DNA of 64,000 nucleotides. Source: Streptomyces fulvorobeus (GTDB lineage: Bacteria > Actinomycetota > Actinomycetes > Streptomycetales > Streptomycetaceae). Below, one piece after another: positions 45,075 to 53,892 of the stretch. The notes below the pieces were generated by a model. It was not told the DNA's origin and made no database searches. It saw nothing but the letters and a program-made list of their open reading frames with translations. The stretch's first letter is position 1. Every line of letters begins with the position of its first letter. The position numbers and the translations under genes were made by a program. The stretch lies in contig NZ_BLWC01000001.1 of the NCBI RefSeq assembly GCF_013167895.1, forward strand, positions 3,286,001 to 3,350,000, written 5' to 3'.

Positions 45075-47411
45075 CTACCCGGGCATGACGCCGTGGATGC
45101 GGGAGAGGGTGAAGACCCGTTCGTCGTCGCGCAGGTGGCACCACGCATACAAGTAGGGCGGGTCGAGCACGAGCTCGCTGAGGGTACGTACGGTCCGGTT
45201 GCCCGAGGCGGCGACGTACTCGACCGTGATGGCTGTGCCGGCGTCGATGGCATGGGCGAGCTGGCGGACATCGCTGTACGCCAGGTTCTTCGCGCATCCG
45301 GCGACGATCTCCTCGGTGTCCGTGCCGTAGGGAACCCCGGTGCCGAACGGGTCGGGAGCCGGAAGTATCGGCGGGGCGGCCCGCAGCCTGGCGACCAGCG
45401 TGCTCAGGCCGACTGTCACCGGAGTCACCGTCGGCACGGAACGCCGCCGCTGGCCTGGGAGTGGGGGCGGGACCGGTGCGGCGGCACGTCGGCGCCGGGT
45501 CTTTTCGACGCGTACGGTCCCGTCGGCCCTCTCGGCAACGGGGGCGTAGCCGGCGGCCCGGAGCGTGGCGAGGGTCTTGTCGAGTGGGGTCCGGCTGACC
45601 AGCACGGTCGGTGCCAGCAAGCGCAGGCCGAGGGCGGCGAGCTTTCTGTGCGTGACGAGTTCGGCGAGGAGAGCGGGTTCTTCGCCGTGGATCACACAGG
45701 CAGCGGGGGTGATGCGCACACGGCCGTGAGTGCGTGCGGAGTCGTTGATCAGGTACGACAGCGACTGGGGGAGGGCGCCGACCGCGACGGCGCTCAGATC
45801 TGCCGCGATGGCATCCGCCGTGCGGCCCGTGTCCAGGGCACGGCGAACGGTTGTGGGGCTGAACCGCCACACCGATGCCGTGCCACCGACTTCCTTGTCA
45901 GCGACGGTGTCCAGCAGTGCGGCGAGGCGGGCGGACGGTGTGCCGGTGACGACGGCGGTGAGGTCCGCGCCGAAACGGGCTGCCCTGGTGGCCGTCGGCA
46001 GCAGCCGCTCACAGGCGGCGGCCAGCGCTTCGGCGTCGTCGGTCCGCAGAGCGGCACCGATGGGGGACAGGGCGCCGCGGGCGACGACCCCGAGCAGTTC
46101 CGCTTCCCGGATCGCGGTGGCGAAAGGCGTGGTGTCCTGGGAGAGCTGCTCGGCGAGCGGGCGATGCCAGGCGACCAGCGGCCCCAGTTCCGCGGGGCTG
46201 TGCACTCCCCGGTCCGCCGGGAGCTGCGCCGCGGCGGCGAGGAGCCCTTCCCGGGCCTGTGGACAGCCGCCGCAGGGCGGTGTTCCGGCGAGCGCGGGCA
46301 GCGCCTTGCCGTCCTCGCCGCGTGCCTGGGTCGGAGTCAGCGGAAGCGTCCGCCAGGCGTGGAGAAGCGCGGTGAGCTGTTCCGCCGGTTCTCGTTCCGC
46401 CCAGGTGTCGCATCCGTCCGTTGCCGCGACCTGGTCGCCGTCCCGGGCCAGCAGCCCGGCGTCGTACGCCGTCTCCAGAACTAGGCGTACGACGATGTCG
46501 TCGCACTGTGCCGCCTTGCTGATCCGGGACAACTCACGTGCTCCGACCCCGCCGGACTTCAGCAGGACCGGCGGAGCCGCGGAGCACGTCGCCAGAACCG
46601 ACGCGGCATGTGCGGCGAACGCCGTGGCGGCGGCCGCCGCCTCCCGGTCCACTTCCGCCGAGGTGACGGACACCGTCCGCACGACGGGCGGGACGGGCTC
46701 GAAGGGGGCGCGCCAGCCGGCTCCGCGCAGTGCGAGCGCCACCTCGGCGGGCATGCGTGTGGATTCGTACCCGGAGTGCCGGTCCTGGACCAGCAGTCCC
46801 CGCTCCAGTGCCCATCGCACACTCGGCTCGAAGTCGGCCGGCGGGGTCCTGAACATGAGGAAATGCGCCTGTGATTGAGCCTGTTCACCCCGGTGAGAGG
46901 CTCGCCGCTCAAGCAGATTCCGGGTGGACGAAGGTGCCGAAGCGATCACCGCGGCCACCCGCTCCGGATCGCTGTGGTGTTCCAGGAGGGCCGTCAGCCG
47001 ATGCTTCTTGGTGGTGCCGGGTGACGGGATGCCCAGGGCCACCAGCATGCGGCGCAGTTCCTCGGAGGTCGTGTCCGCCAGTAGCCGGGTGAGCGGGGCG
47101 TCCAGCCCCAGCGGCGAGTCCCACGCCTGCGGCAACGGCGCCGCCATGCGCAGCAGCCCTTCGCCGTCCGGCCAGACGAGTGCGCGGTCGGCCAGCGCCT
47201 CCAAGGCCGCGCCCAGCCCGCGAGCGCTCTCCGTTCCGGTCACGTCCACCAGATCGGCCAGGGCGGCACATGGAACGGGCCCCAATGCCGCCAGTGTCTC
47301 GGCTACCTGCAGGTGTGGCAGCGCGAGTCCGGTCAACACCGGGGCCACCGACGCCGGGCGCTGAAGGCGGTCCGCGAGTTCGCCGAACGATCGTGGTTCC
47401 GGCGGGGACAC
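45075..47411 (-). CDS. Helicase-associated (XPB C-terminal-like) protein with C-terminal WYL-like domain
   Basis: The product is 778 residues from GTG 47411. The N-terminal half is helical with winged-helix-like segments (VAETLAALGPVPCAALADLV). The middle matches helicase-associated domains (VWRFSPTTVRRALDTGRTAD, then LLAPTVLVSRTPLDKTLATL). The end is WYL-like (AGTAITVEYVAASGNRTVRT, then LYAWCHLRDDERVFTLSRIH). No Walker motifs are present, so it is not itself a helicase. About 27 codons upstream of the GTG read as coding (LAAWLSDLEVDRLERVLAAR) without a normal start codon. Function unknown; WYL domains often sense nucleic-acid ligands in defence loci. Confidence 0.7.
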   Translation of the reverse strand: MSPPEPRSFGELADRLQRPASVAPVLTGLALPHLQVAETLAALGPVPCAALADLVDVTGTESARGLGAALEALADRALVWPDGEGLLRMAAPLPQAWDSPLGLDAPLTRLLADTTSEELRRMLVALGIPSPGTTKKHRLTALLEHHSDPERVAAVIASAPSSTRNLLERRASHRGEQAQSQAHFLMFRTPPADFEPSVRWALERGLLVQDRHSGYESTRMPAEVALALRGAGWRAPFEPVPPVVRTVSVTSAEVDREAAAAATAFAAHAASVLATCSAAPPVLLKSGGVGARELSRISKAAQCDDIVVRLVLETAYDAGLLARDGDQVAATDGCDTWAEREPAEQLTALLHAWRTLPLTPTQARGEDGKALPALAGTPPCGGCPQAREGLLAAAAQLPADRGVHSPAELGPLVAWHRPLAEQLSQDTTPFATAIREAELLGVVARGALSPIGAALRTDDAEALAAACERLLPTATRAARFGADLTAVVTGTPSARLAALLDTVADKEVGGTASVWRFSPTTVRRALDTGRTADAIAADLSAVAVGALPQSLSYLINDSARTHGRVRITPAACVIHGEEPALLAELVTHRKLAALGLRLLAPTVLVSRTPLDKTLATLRAAGYAPVAERADGTVRVEKTRRRRAAAPVPPPLPGQRRRSVPTVTPVTVGLSTLVARLRAAPPILPAPDPFGTGVPYGTDTEEIVAGCAKNLAYSDVRQLAHAIDAGTAITVEYVAASGNRTVRTLSELVLDPPYLYAWCHLRDDERVFTLSRIHGVMPG

Positions 47412-47721
47412 GGCATCCGGGCGAGCTGCCAGGACCCGCTCAAGCCGGTCGACTTCCAGATCACTCAGCCACGCGGCCAGAGTTGATCCACTGGGCTTGC
47501 CGATGGGGACACCTCACAAAGACGAGTGCCGGTGGTCTCCGACCGGAATCGGTCCTGCACAGACCCAGAATGGCGGATCGCGGGGGACGCTTGCGTCCTG
47601 AGTCGGCAGAAACCCGCTTCTGAGTGAAGGCGATGTCTTGTGACTCGACCCGGCGACGGCAAGTCGGCGGAATGAAATGTCTCTTATGTTGGAAATGAAT
47701 GAGACCAGAACTGAGACCATC

Positions 47722-47885
47722 AACGTCGAAGGCCCCCGCAGCGAGCTGCGGGGGCCTTCGACGTATTGCCCGGTGAGAGCAATGGCGGAGGATACGAGAT
47801 TCGAACTCGTGAGGGGTTGCCCCCAACACGCTTTCCAAATGTTCGTGTGGGGGTCCGGACGGGTTCGCGGGCGTTCTGACCTGCG
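47722..47885 (-). repeat. att copy 2: tRNA-Ser(GGA) 3' fragment and terminator
   Basis: From 47761 to 47838 this copy is identical over 78 bases to copy 3 (61983-62060), covering the tRNA 3' half with GGA anticodon, and the spacer to the terminator. To the right of the anticodon the sequence resembles copy 1 but not copy 3. No 5' tRNA half is present. Confidence 0.82.
47724..47763. terminator. Terminator hairpin of att copy 2
   Basis: A perfect 19-bp stem from CGTCGAAGGCCCCCGCAGC to its complement, with loop GA. This is the native terminator of the tRNA-Ser gene carried with the att site. Confidence 0.85.
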
Positions 47886-48033
47886 ATCCAGCGGTATTGG
47901 GTCGCTCGGAGGGACCTGCGTGAACGCCCATGAACGCAACCCGAACTGCAACCCTCGGCAGGGCGCGGACGCCGCGTAGGGACGAGGCCAGCCGCTCAGG
48001 CGACGGACCGCGATCCGTTCGGCGGAGTGCTCC

Positions 48034-49551
48034 TCACCTGAGGTCTTCCGGAACCCAGCCAGGCGGAACCTTGGGAAGCCCGATGAGGGCGTCGATGCCG
48101 AGCTGTTCCTGGAGTAGAGCCTTGAGCCCACGGCCGTCGATGAGCTGCATGCGGCCGGTGCGATGGGCGAAGTCCAGGCTGGTCTTTCCGAACCACGCTG
48201 TAGTGACAAGGATGCCCTTCGCGGCGGCTTTGTCATGCATGACGCCGGCCAGCGCGCGGACGGCTTCCGCTGGGACAGTGTTCTTGGTGCGCTTGGCCTG
48301 GATGGTGCACAGGCCGCCTGTCATCGGATCCTCATTCGTCGCGACAGCGTCGATCCCGTCGTCCCGCGATGCCTGGGTGACCCACGCCTTCATGCCGTAC
48401 GCCTCGAAGAGGCGGCGGATGAGGTGTTCGAACTCGATGGGATCCAGCGTCATCAAGTCCGGCCTGCTGTCTAGTCCGGCCACGACATCCACTTCGGGAG
48501 CGAACTTGTACTTGCTGAGGTCGAATGTGACCACAGGGCGGACCGGTTCGAGGTCGTAAGGGTGCTGGGAAACGATGGCGTTGAGGTGGCGCAGGCACTG
48601 GACCGGGTCGAGCGCGGGTTCGTCCAGCACCAGGTCCTCGAAGTCGTCACGACTGCTGCGCACACTGACCAGGCACGGACGGATAGCTTTCCCGGTGGCC
48701 CGGTTCTTACTCCGGACGTGAGCGTTCAAGGCAACGACGTCGACAAGCGACGGCGGGCTGGCGGCCAGCACCTCATTGATGGCGCGCAGCGCCAGCCGAG
48801 CGACGAGCCGTGAGTACTGCTGCTTGACCTCTACTTCTTTTCTGGGCTGGGGGATGACTGCGGCTGGGGCGGTGGACTTGAAGCGGAACTGCGCGACCGC
48901 AGGCACGACCTCCTGACCCGGAAGATCCATCTCCACGACCAGTTCTCGTGTCTCGGGCGCGAATACGGCACGCCACTCACCCCGCAGGCCCTCTGGATCG
49001 GGCAGCTCCGTCAGAACCCTTTCGATCGCTTCGACCAAGCCGTCCGGTCCGCTGCTGTTGAAGGCGTCCTCCACGGCCGTCCGGTGACCGTACAGACCCG
49101 TCGCTCTCTGTAGGAGGATCGCTTCCAAGGATTCGATCCGCTCCTGTACCTGCGTCGTGCGGTCGACTGCCTCGGCCTTCAGCGCTTCGGTACGCGCCAG
49201 TTTCGCCTGCCGCTCGGCGGCCGCCCTGACCTTGGCGTCCTCACGTTTGCGACGTTCCTCGGCCTGCCTTTTGGCGGTCTGGCGCTTCTCCAGGTCGCGT
49301 TCGATCTGCGCGGCCTTACGCGCTCGCTCCGCGTCCTGCCGTTCCTTCTCCTTGCGTGCCCGCTCCCACTCCCGGGCCTGCTCCCGCTCCTGTTGCGCTC
49401 TGGCCCGCTCTTCGCGACTTCGAGCCTGCTCGGCGGCCCGGGCACGTCGAGCCTGTTCCTGTTCCAATCGCTTCTGCTCGGCAGCCTTGGCCTTCTTCGA
49501 GCCCTGGTACGCCTTCACTAGCTGTCCGGCCAATGATTTCTTACGTGCCAC
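48034..49551 (-). CDS. Mrr-type restriction endonuclease with long charged N-terminal coiled coil
   Basis: The 505-residue protein begins MARKKSLAGQLVKAYQGSKK and then has about 130 residues of Glu/Arg/Ala-rich coiled coil. The middle is unassigned. The C-terminal 140 residues are a PD-(D/E)XK Mrr-like nuclease: LDPIEFEHLIRRLFEAYGMK, then DDGIDAVATNEDPMTGG and TIQAKRTK (Asp and Q-x-K catalytic set), then ILVTTAWFGKTSLDFA. Mrr-like enzymes restrict modified DNA. It lies 135 bases downstream of the ATPase gene on the same strand, a likely two-gene unit. Confidence 0.8.
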   Translation of the reverse strand: MARKKSLAGQLVKAYQGSKKAKAAEQKRLEQEQARRARAAEQARSREERARAQQEREQAREWERARKEKERQDAERARKAAQIERDLEKRQTAKRQAEERRKREDAKVRAAAERQAKLARTEALKAEAVDRTTQVQERIESLEAILLQRATGLYGHRTAVEDAFNSSGPDGLVEAIERVLTELPDPEGLRGEWRAVFAPETRELVVEMDLPGQEVVPAVAQFRFKSTAPAAVIPQPRKEVEVKQQYSRLVARLALRAINEVLAASPPSLVDVVALNAHVRSKNRATGKAIRPCLVSVRSSRDDFEDLVLDEPALDPVQCLRHLNAIVSQHPYDLEPVRPVVTFDLSKYKFAPEVDVVAGLDSRPDLMTLDPIEFEHLIRRLFEAYGMKAWVTQASRDDGIDAVATNEDPMTGGLCTIQAKRTKNTVPAEAVRALAGVMHDKAAAKGILVTTAWFGKTSLDFAHRTGRMQLIDGRGLKALLQEQLGIDALIGLPKVPPGWVPEDLR

Positions 49552-49686
49552 GATCCCCTCCCGATGCGATGCTCGCGCTCGTCCTCAGATCTGCCCAGCC
49601 AAGCCAACGGGCAACCGGCATGTATGAACGCGTGGCGTCAGGTCGGCACTTGTGGGCCTGCGGCCGTAGCTTTTCCCCACTGGTGA

Positions 49687-51243
49687 TCACGACGAACGGG
49701 GAACGGCCACCGCTAGGAGAGTGCCCTCACCGAGATGCAGCCAGCCTCGGCCAGGGGCGGACCTATCGCTGACAGAAGAGAGTCTTACCGAAGCGCTGCC
49801 GATCAACCTGCCGGACGTGGGGACCTGAGGCGCGAGGAGGAGACCCCTATGCGCCTTTGTCAGTTCGCTCAGCCACTTCAGACTTTGGTCGAGTGCCTGC
49901 TCTTCGCCAGCTGCGACCAAAGCCGTTCCTTCGTCGAATCCGTGGAGGAGTAGATGTCTCAGCACTGAAGAGGCCCCAGAATCTGCTAGCACCTCGGCGT
50001 CATCCATAACTATCACCACCGGGTCTTCACGAGTGGCCGTGTCCAATGCCTCCTCCACCTCCCGACGCTCGAAGTCCTTCCGGTCGATACAGCCCATCAC
50101 GGAGCCCTGCCCCGCTAGTGCCCGGAGCGGCGAGGGCCGTGGCGCGATCAGCAGGATTCTGACGCCGCCTGCCATCAAAGAACGTGCGACCGTCGTCAGA
50201 GCGGTGGACCGCCCAGATCCGGCTGGCCCAGCGATGGTGAAAGCGGGTACGGTCCCGGTCGCGAGATCGGGGCCGTGGGCAGCTAAGGGATCGCCTCCTA
50301 CGCCTGCTAGTACCCACAACCGTGACGCTGTCGAAGGTCGCATTTCCCACGCTTCGTCAAACCCGATAGAGGACGGTAGAGCTTCGAGGCGTGCCCGCCA
50401 GCCCAAATTCTCGCGGGCTGCGTTCCAGAGCCCGAGCATCATCGTGCGGTCCTCCAATTGCAAGCGCGCTGCATTGGAAAAGGCGATGAGAGCCTCGCGG
50501 TCAGGTAGTTCGTCAAGCGTGTACCAGCGGATCCATCTATGAGCGGAGATCCGCGTTTCGTGTTCCATGTCGGTGAAAGACCAGCGGTTCTTTAGGCGGT
50601 GCGTACGAAGGATGCGGTGCAGTGCAACGAGTTCCGAACGTGCAGAGGAGTTTGCCACTGAAAACTCGTGGCTCTGCACCCCGTAGAACGTTGCATTCGC
50701 CGGTCGGTGCTCCTCTAGTGCGTCCGCCATTTTCGCGAATCCCTCACTTCGGCGGACAACCCCGAGAAATACTCGGAGTGCGTCTTTGTCGTCCCAAAGT
50801 GACTGTGCGGCATTAATGATTAGGGCTTTGAGGGGCTCCAAGGAGAGATCGCCTGGCGCGTCATCTTCCGCATCCTCATCCTGTGCCGTGGCATCGTCTG
50901 GAACGCCCGTGTGAGCTTGAGTGACCGCTTCGCTGGCTGCGAGCTTCCACAGGCCGTCGAACCGATCGGCTGTTGCGTCCTCGTCATGGCGAGCTATCTC
51001 GGATAGGGCGCGGACGATGAGGTCGAGACGGGCGAGCTGCGGCAAGTCGGGCTTCTGAAAGACATCCAGAATCGCTTGGTGATTAACGATATAGAAGTTC
51101 TGCGTGTCCTTGCCGATTCGATCTCGGATACCCCGTGCGGATGGCAGTCCCGCGTTCAGTCTGAGCTCATGGAGGCTGTCGTTGAGGTCCTTCAGATGGG
51201 GCTGGCGGGAGAGATCGGGTCTCGTCCAGACCTGAGCACTCAC
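49687..51243 (-). CDS. HTH-containing protein with C-terminal FtsK/EccC-like P-loop domain
   Basis: The product is 518 residues from GTG 51243, preceded by GGAGG. Residues about 10-75 look like an XRE-type helical domain (LNDSLHELRLNAGLPSARGI, then RDRIGKDTQNFYIVNHQAIL). A second such segment occurs near residues 210-265 (LVALHRILRTHRLKNRWSFT, then DMEHETRISAHRWIRWY). The C-terminal 190 residues resemble the last RecA-like module of FtsK/EccC motors: Walker A IAGPAGSGRSTALTTVARSL, LIAPRPSPLRALAG, Walker B VVIVMDDAEVL and LLLAPQVPTSGRLIGSASVR. No transmembrane helix is present. I know no named family with this layout. It may power or regulate the adjacent Mrr-like nuclease. Confidence 0.65.
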   Translation of the reverse strand: MSAQVWTRPDLSRQPHLKDLNDSLHELRLNAGLPSARGIRDRIGKDTQNFYIVNHQAILDVFQKPDLPQLARLDLIVRALSEIARHDEDATADRFDGLWKLAASEAVTQAHTGVPDDATAQDEDAEDDAPGDLSLEPLKALIINAAQSLWDDKDALRVFLGVVRRSEGFAKMADALEEHRPANATFYGVQSHEFSVANSSARSELVALHRILRTHRLKNRWSFTDMEHETRISAHRWIRWYTLDELPDREALIAFSNAARLQLEDRTMMLGLWNAARENLGWRARLEALPSSIGFDEAWEMRPSTASRLWVLAGVGGDPLAAHGPDLATGTVPAFTIAGPAGSGRSTALTTVARSLMAGGVRILLIAPRPSPLRALAGQGSVMGCIDRKDFERREVEEALDTATREDPVVIVMDDAEVLADSGASSVLRHLLLHGFDEGTALVAAGEEQALDQSLKWLSELTKAHRGLLLAPQVPTSGRLIGSASVRLSSVSDRSAPGRGWLHLGEGTLLAVAVPRSS

Positions 51244-51452
51244 GATGCCTCCCTGGGACCGGAGTTCGCTGTATGACAATGCGGCGCGCAACACGCTAGC
51301 TGTAGTCAGACTCTGCCACAGAACGCTTGCCAGCGGACCTAGCTGACTGATCTTGTCAGGGACTGTCCAGGGCTGTCAGAGGGCAGTGAGGGCCGCGCAC
51401 GCTGATTGTGGAAACAGCGTTGGCCGATCACCCTGGTATGGAAGGTCTCCCC

Positions 51453-51602
51453 ATGGAACAGCTCAGCGTTCGTGCGCTCGTCTTACTCCTGTCGGGCACC
51501 CTCGTCGTCGTTCTTATCGTGCGCGCACCCACCCTAGGCTTCGCCTTGGTCGGAGCGGCGGCCGTGGTTGCAGTGCTGGATCAGCTTCTTGACAGGGGGT
51601 GA
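51453..51602 (+). CDS. Small two-helix membrane protein
   Basis: ATG 51453, with GGAAGG eight bases upstream, opens a 49-residue protein. It has two hydrophobic segments (ALVLLLSGTLVVVLIV and LGFALVGAAAVVAVLDQLLD) separated by RAPT. It lies between the defence-type pair and the lanthipeptide genes, on the opposite strand. Function unknown. Earlier in-frame starts at 51408 and 51438 are less well supported. Confidence 0.5.
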   Translation: MEQLSVRALVLLLSGTLVVVLIVRAPTLGFALVGAAAVVAVLDQLLDRG

Positions 51603-51679
51603 TCCGGCCGTCGGTAGATGATGCCGTATGACAGCCCAGCCGTGGAGTGCGGAATCCACGGTGCCGAGGACCTTGTGCG

Positions 51680-52678
51680 TTAAGTCGCCCTACTCCCGTT
51701 GCCGTGCAGGATCGCTGTCCTGGCTGCCCAGGCCAGGATGCTCTGCCCGCGCATGGACAGCCCGAGCCGGTTCCAGTGGAAGATCACGTGGTAGCTGAGT
51801 ACCTGTCGCAGCCCGCGGTTGAGCGTTCCGTACTGGACGCCGCGGGCGAGTGCTTGGCCGACGCTGTGAAACGCGGCGACCCACTCGGCGACGGGTTCCA
51901 GCGGACCTCCGGGGCGCAGCAGGACGTCGCTGTCGGCGAGAAGCAGGGTACGAATCTCCTGGGCTCGGGCGTCGAGCCGCTCCTGCGGAACGTCACTGAC
52001 GGCCGAGCGGTGCTCCGTCGTGATGACGCGGTCCCAGGCATCGCCCTGCTCATACCACTCCAACCGTGCGGCGCGCATCATGATGGTGCACAGCAGGACG
52101 GACAACTCCCTCGGTCCGATGGCGAGATCGTCGCGCAGGCGCAATTGCTGGATTTCTCGGCTGTCGGTGACGAACAGGGCGTGCGCGGCCGTCATGCTGG
52201 TCTTTCCGCCGAACGCCGGCGTCTCCGGTTCGTAGATGCCGGGCCACCAGCGCTGAAGGTGTCCTTCGGATACGAGGCGGTCGAAGCCATCCTCGATGGT
52301 CAGCTTGGCACCGCTCACGGGCTGGATCCGGAGACGCAGCCGCCAGCAGGGGTGCTTTCTGGTGTACCACCAGCCGTCGATCGCGTCGGCGGCTTCCGCC
52401 TCGCGCAGGATGGTCAGGACATGCGTGGCGAAAGTGCTGTCGGCGTTCGACCAGTCCGTGAAGTGAAGGTACGTCTGCCACCAGTCGGTGGTGGCCGCGT
52501 GGCGGACCAGGGCTTCCCGGCCGGCCTGGTCGTAGACCGCGACTGCGTCGGAGAGGACCACGGGGTCCATCCGGTACTGGCGCGCTGCGTCGCGGAGCGG
52601 CAGGCCGGTCAAGACGGCGAGGACGGCGTGCTGCGTCGGGCTCGGCTCACTTGGCTGAGTCAGTTGATCAAGAGACAT
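51680..52678 (-). CDS. Thiopeptide-type bacteriocin biosynthesis (SpaB_C) protein
   Basis: The 332-residue stand-alone protein has a short N-terminal helical part, then the SpaB_C/elimination-type domain: DWWQTYLHFTDWSNADSTFA, then IDGWWYTRKHPCWRLRLRIQ, then GIYEPETPAFGGKTSMTAAH. In class I lanthipeptides this domain removes glutamate from Glu-tRNA-activated Ser/Thr to form dehydro-residues. The full-length LanB of this cluster already has one, so this copy is additional and could have another role. ATG 52678 lies inside the end of lanC (19-base overlap), so it is the last gene of the operon. Confidence 0.85.
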   Translation of the reverse strand: MSLDQLTQPSEPSPTQHAVLAVLTGLPLRDAARQYRMDPVVLSDAVAVYDQAGREALVRHAATTDWWQTYLHFTDWSNADSTFATHVLTILREAEAADAIDGWWYTRKHPCWRLRLRIQPVSGAKLTIEDGFDRLVSEGHLQRWWPGIYEPETPAFGGKTSMTAAHALFVTDSREIQQLRLRDDLAIGPRELSVLLCTIMMRAARLEWYEQGDAWDRVITTEHRSAVSDVPQERLDARAQEIRTLLLADSDVLLRPGGPLEPVAEWVAAFHSVGQALARGVQYGTLNRGLRQVLSYHVIFHWNRLGLSMRGQSILAWAARTAILHGNGSRAT

Positions 52679-53892
52679 GCGTCCCATCCAGTGCTCGGTG
52701 CCTGCTTCGAGGCGAACGTGGTGAGGGCGAGTGCGGTGCCGGCCGCGCCGTTGATCAGGCCGGGAGTCGAGGAGGTGCTGGGCTGGCCGGAGGCGGTGAG
52801 GGCGTGACCGAGACGGTCCGGGAGGATACGCAGCCGTGGGTCGAGCGCGTCTGCGGCTGCGCGGTGAGCGGTCTGGTAGATGCCCGCCCATCCGTGGCAG
52901 AGACCGCTGTCGGTGACCAGGGCGAGTTGCGCGGGATCGGACAACGTCCGGTACAGGGCGTCCTCGTAGAACTTCTGGAGCGTGGGTGAGCGCAGGGCGA
53001 TCCCCGCGAGCTGCCCTGCCCGTGCGATGCCTGTCGTGCCGTAGCACCAGCTCGGACGGGCGGGGGCGTCGTGATGTGGCTGACTGCGGTCGAGGTCGCA
53101 CCGGGAGATGTGCTCTGGCCACCACGGGCCGGAATCGCCGTGCTGGCACCAGGCGTCGAGGTGGGCGCAGATGGTGAACATGGCGTCCTGGTGGCCATGG
53201 ACGGTGACGCCTCGGCGCATGGCCTGGGCTAGGAGGAGGAGCGGGCCTGTGATGCCGTGGGCCGCGCCGAAGTTGCCGTGCCCGCCCGGGAAGTGGGGCG
53301 ACTCGCCGCGCGCCGGGTCATGGCGGACCCACCAGCCGGGCAGCCCGCGCCCGTCAGAGGCGAGCGGCCGGGTAAAGGCGACGAGGTACTGCAAGATCCT
53401 TTCCAGGGCTGGGCCCTCGGGCTCGGTGCGCAGGAGGTAGGCGCCGACCCCTGTGAGGCCGTAGAAGAGGTCGTACTCCGCGAAGGTCGGCAGGTCTCCC
53501 CTGCCGATACGGGCGAGCGCGGCGTCCACGCGGCGGTTGGCGAGGTCGGTGATGTGCTGGTGAAGGGTCGTGCGGGCCGAGACGTACAGATGCCGGTAGG
53601 CCGGAGGGACGGCGGTGAGGACGAAGCCGACGGCCGGGGCGCCGAGGAACAGGCCCGTCTGGTCGGCCGCGCTGATGGGTCCGGAGGCTGCACTCGTGAT
53701 CCACCGGTGCGCGGAACGCCAGGAGCCGCCGTACCTGCTGGCGATCTCGATGTGCAGCAGGCTGATTCCGGCAGCGCCGTCGGCGAGCGACTGCACCGCC
53801 CAGGGCTCCTCCGGGGGCGGGGGAGGAGGCTCAGCCAGATCAGCTGTGTACTGCTCCAAGGCTGTTGCGGCGGTGGTTGCCAGCGTGGTCAT
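52660..53892 (-). CDS. lanC: Lanthionine cyclase LanC
   Basis: The 410-residue protein has the LanC double-alpha-barrel pattern with zinc ligands Cys near residue 286 (SWCYGTTGIARA) and Cys-His near 332 (DSGLCHGWAGIYQT). The earlier repeats ESPHFPGGHGNFGAAHG and ADGAAGISLLHIEIA are also present. It should catalyse Michael-type addition of Cys thiols to dehydroalanine/dehydrobutyrine to close (methyl)lanthionine rings. ATG 53892 overlaps the lanB stop by four bases. A Pro-rich segment (PPPPPP) near residue 24 is peculiar but harmless. Confidence 0.9.
   Translation of the reverse strand: MTTLATTAATALEQYTADLAEPPPPPPEEPWAVQSLADGAAGISLLHIEIASRYGGSWRSAHRWITSAASGPISAADQTGLFLGAPAVGFVLTAVPPAYRHLYVSARTTLHQHITDLANRRVDAALARIGRGDLPTFAEYDLFYGLTGVGAYLLRTEPEGPALERILQYLVAFTRPLASDGRGLPGWWVRHDPARGESPHFPGGHGNFGAAHGITGPLLLLAQAMRRGVTVHGHQDAMFTICAHLDAWCQHGDSGPWWPEHISRCDLDRSQPHHDAPARPSWCYGTTGIARAGQLAGIALRSPTLQKFYEDALYRTLSDPAQLALVTDSGLCHGWAGIYQTAHRAAADALDPRLRILPDRLGHALTASGQPSTSSTPGLINGAAGTALALTTFASKQAPSTGWDACLLIN

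Larger units (their letters stand above)
42946..47785. mobile_element. Island A, integrated at tRNA-Ser(GGA)
   Basis: About 4.8 kb bounded by att copies 1 and 2. Near-identical 19-mers GAGACCAGGACTGAGACCA (43097-43115) and GAGACCAGAACTGAGACCA (47701-47719) lie just inside its two ends, as arm-type integrase sites would. Cargo is a PIN toxin pair, a phosphorothioate-DNA restriction enzyme and a helicase-associated protein, all on the minus strand. No integrase gene remains, so it is a decayed or mobilisable element. Confidence 0.65.
47412..48033. other. Junction region between islands A and B
   Basis: No gene is supported apart from the N-terminal extension of the helicase-associated frame up to about 47510. 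The rest is element-end sequence: an A-side 19-mer at 47701-47719, att copy 2, and B-side arm-like words such as CGAACTGCAACC near 47945. Confidence 0.5.
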
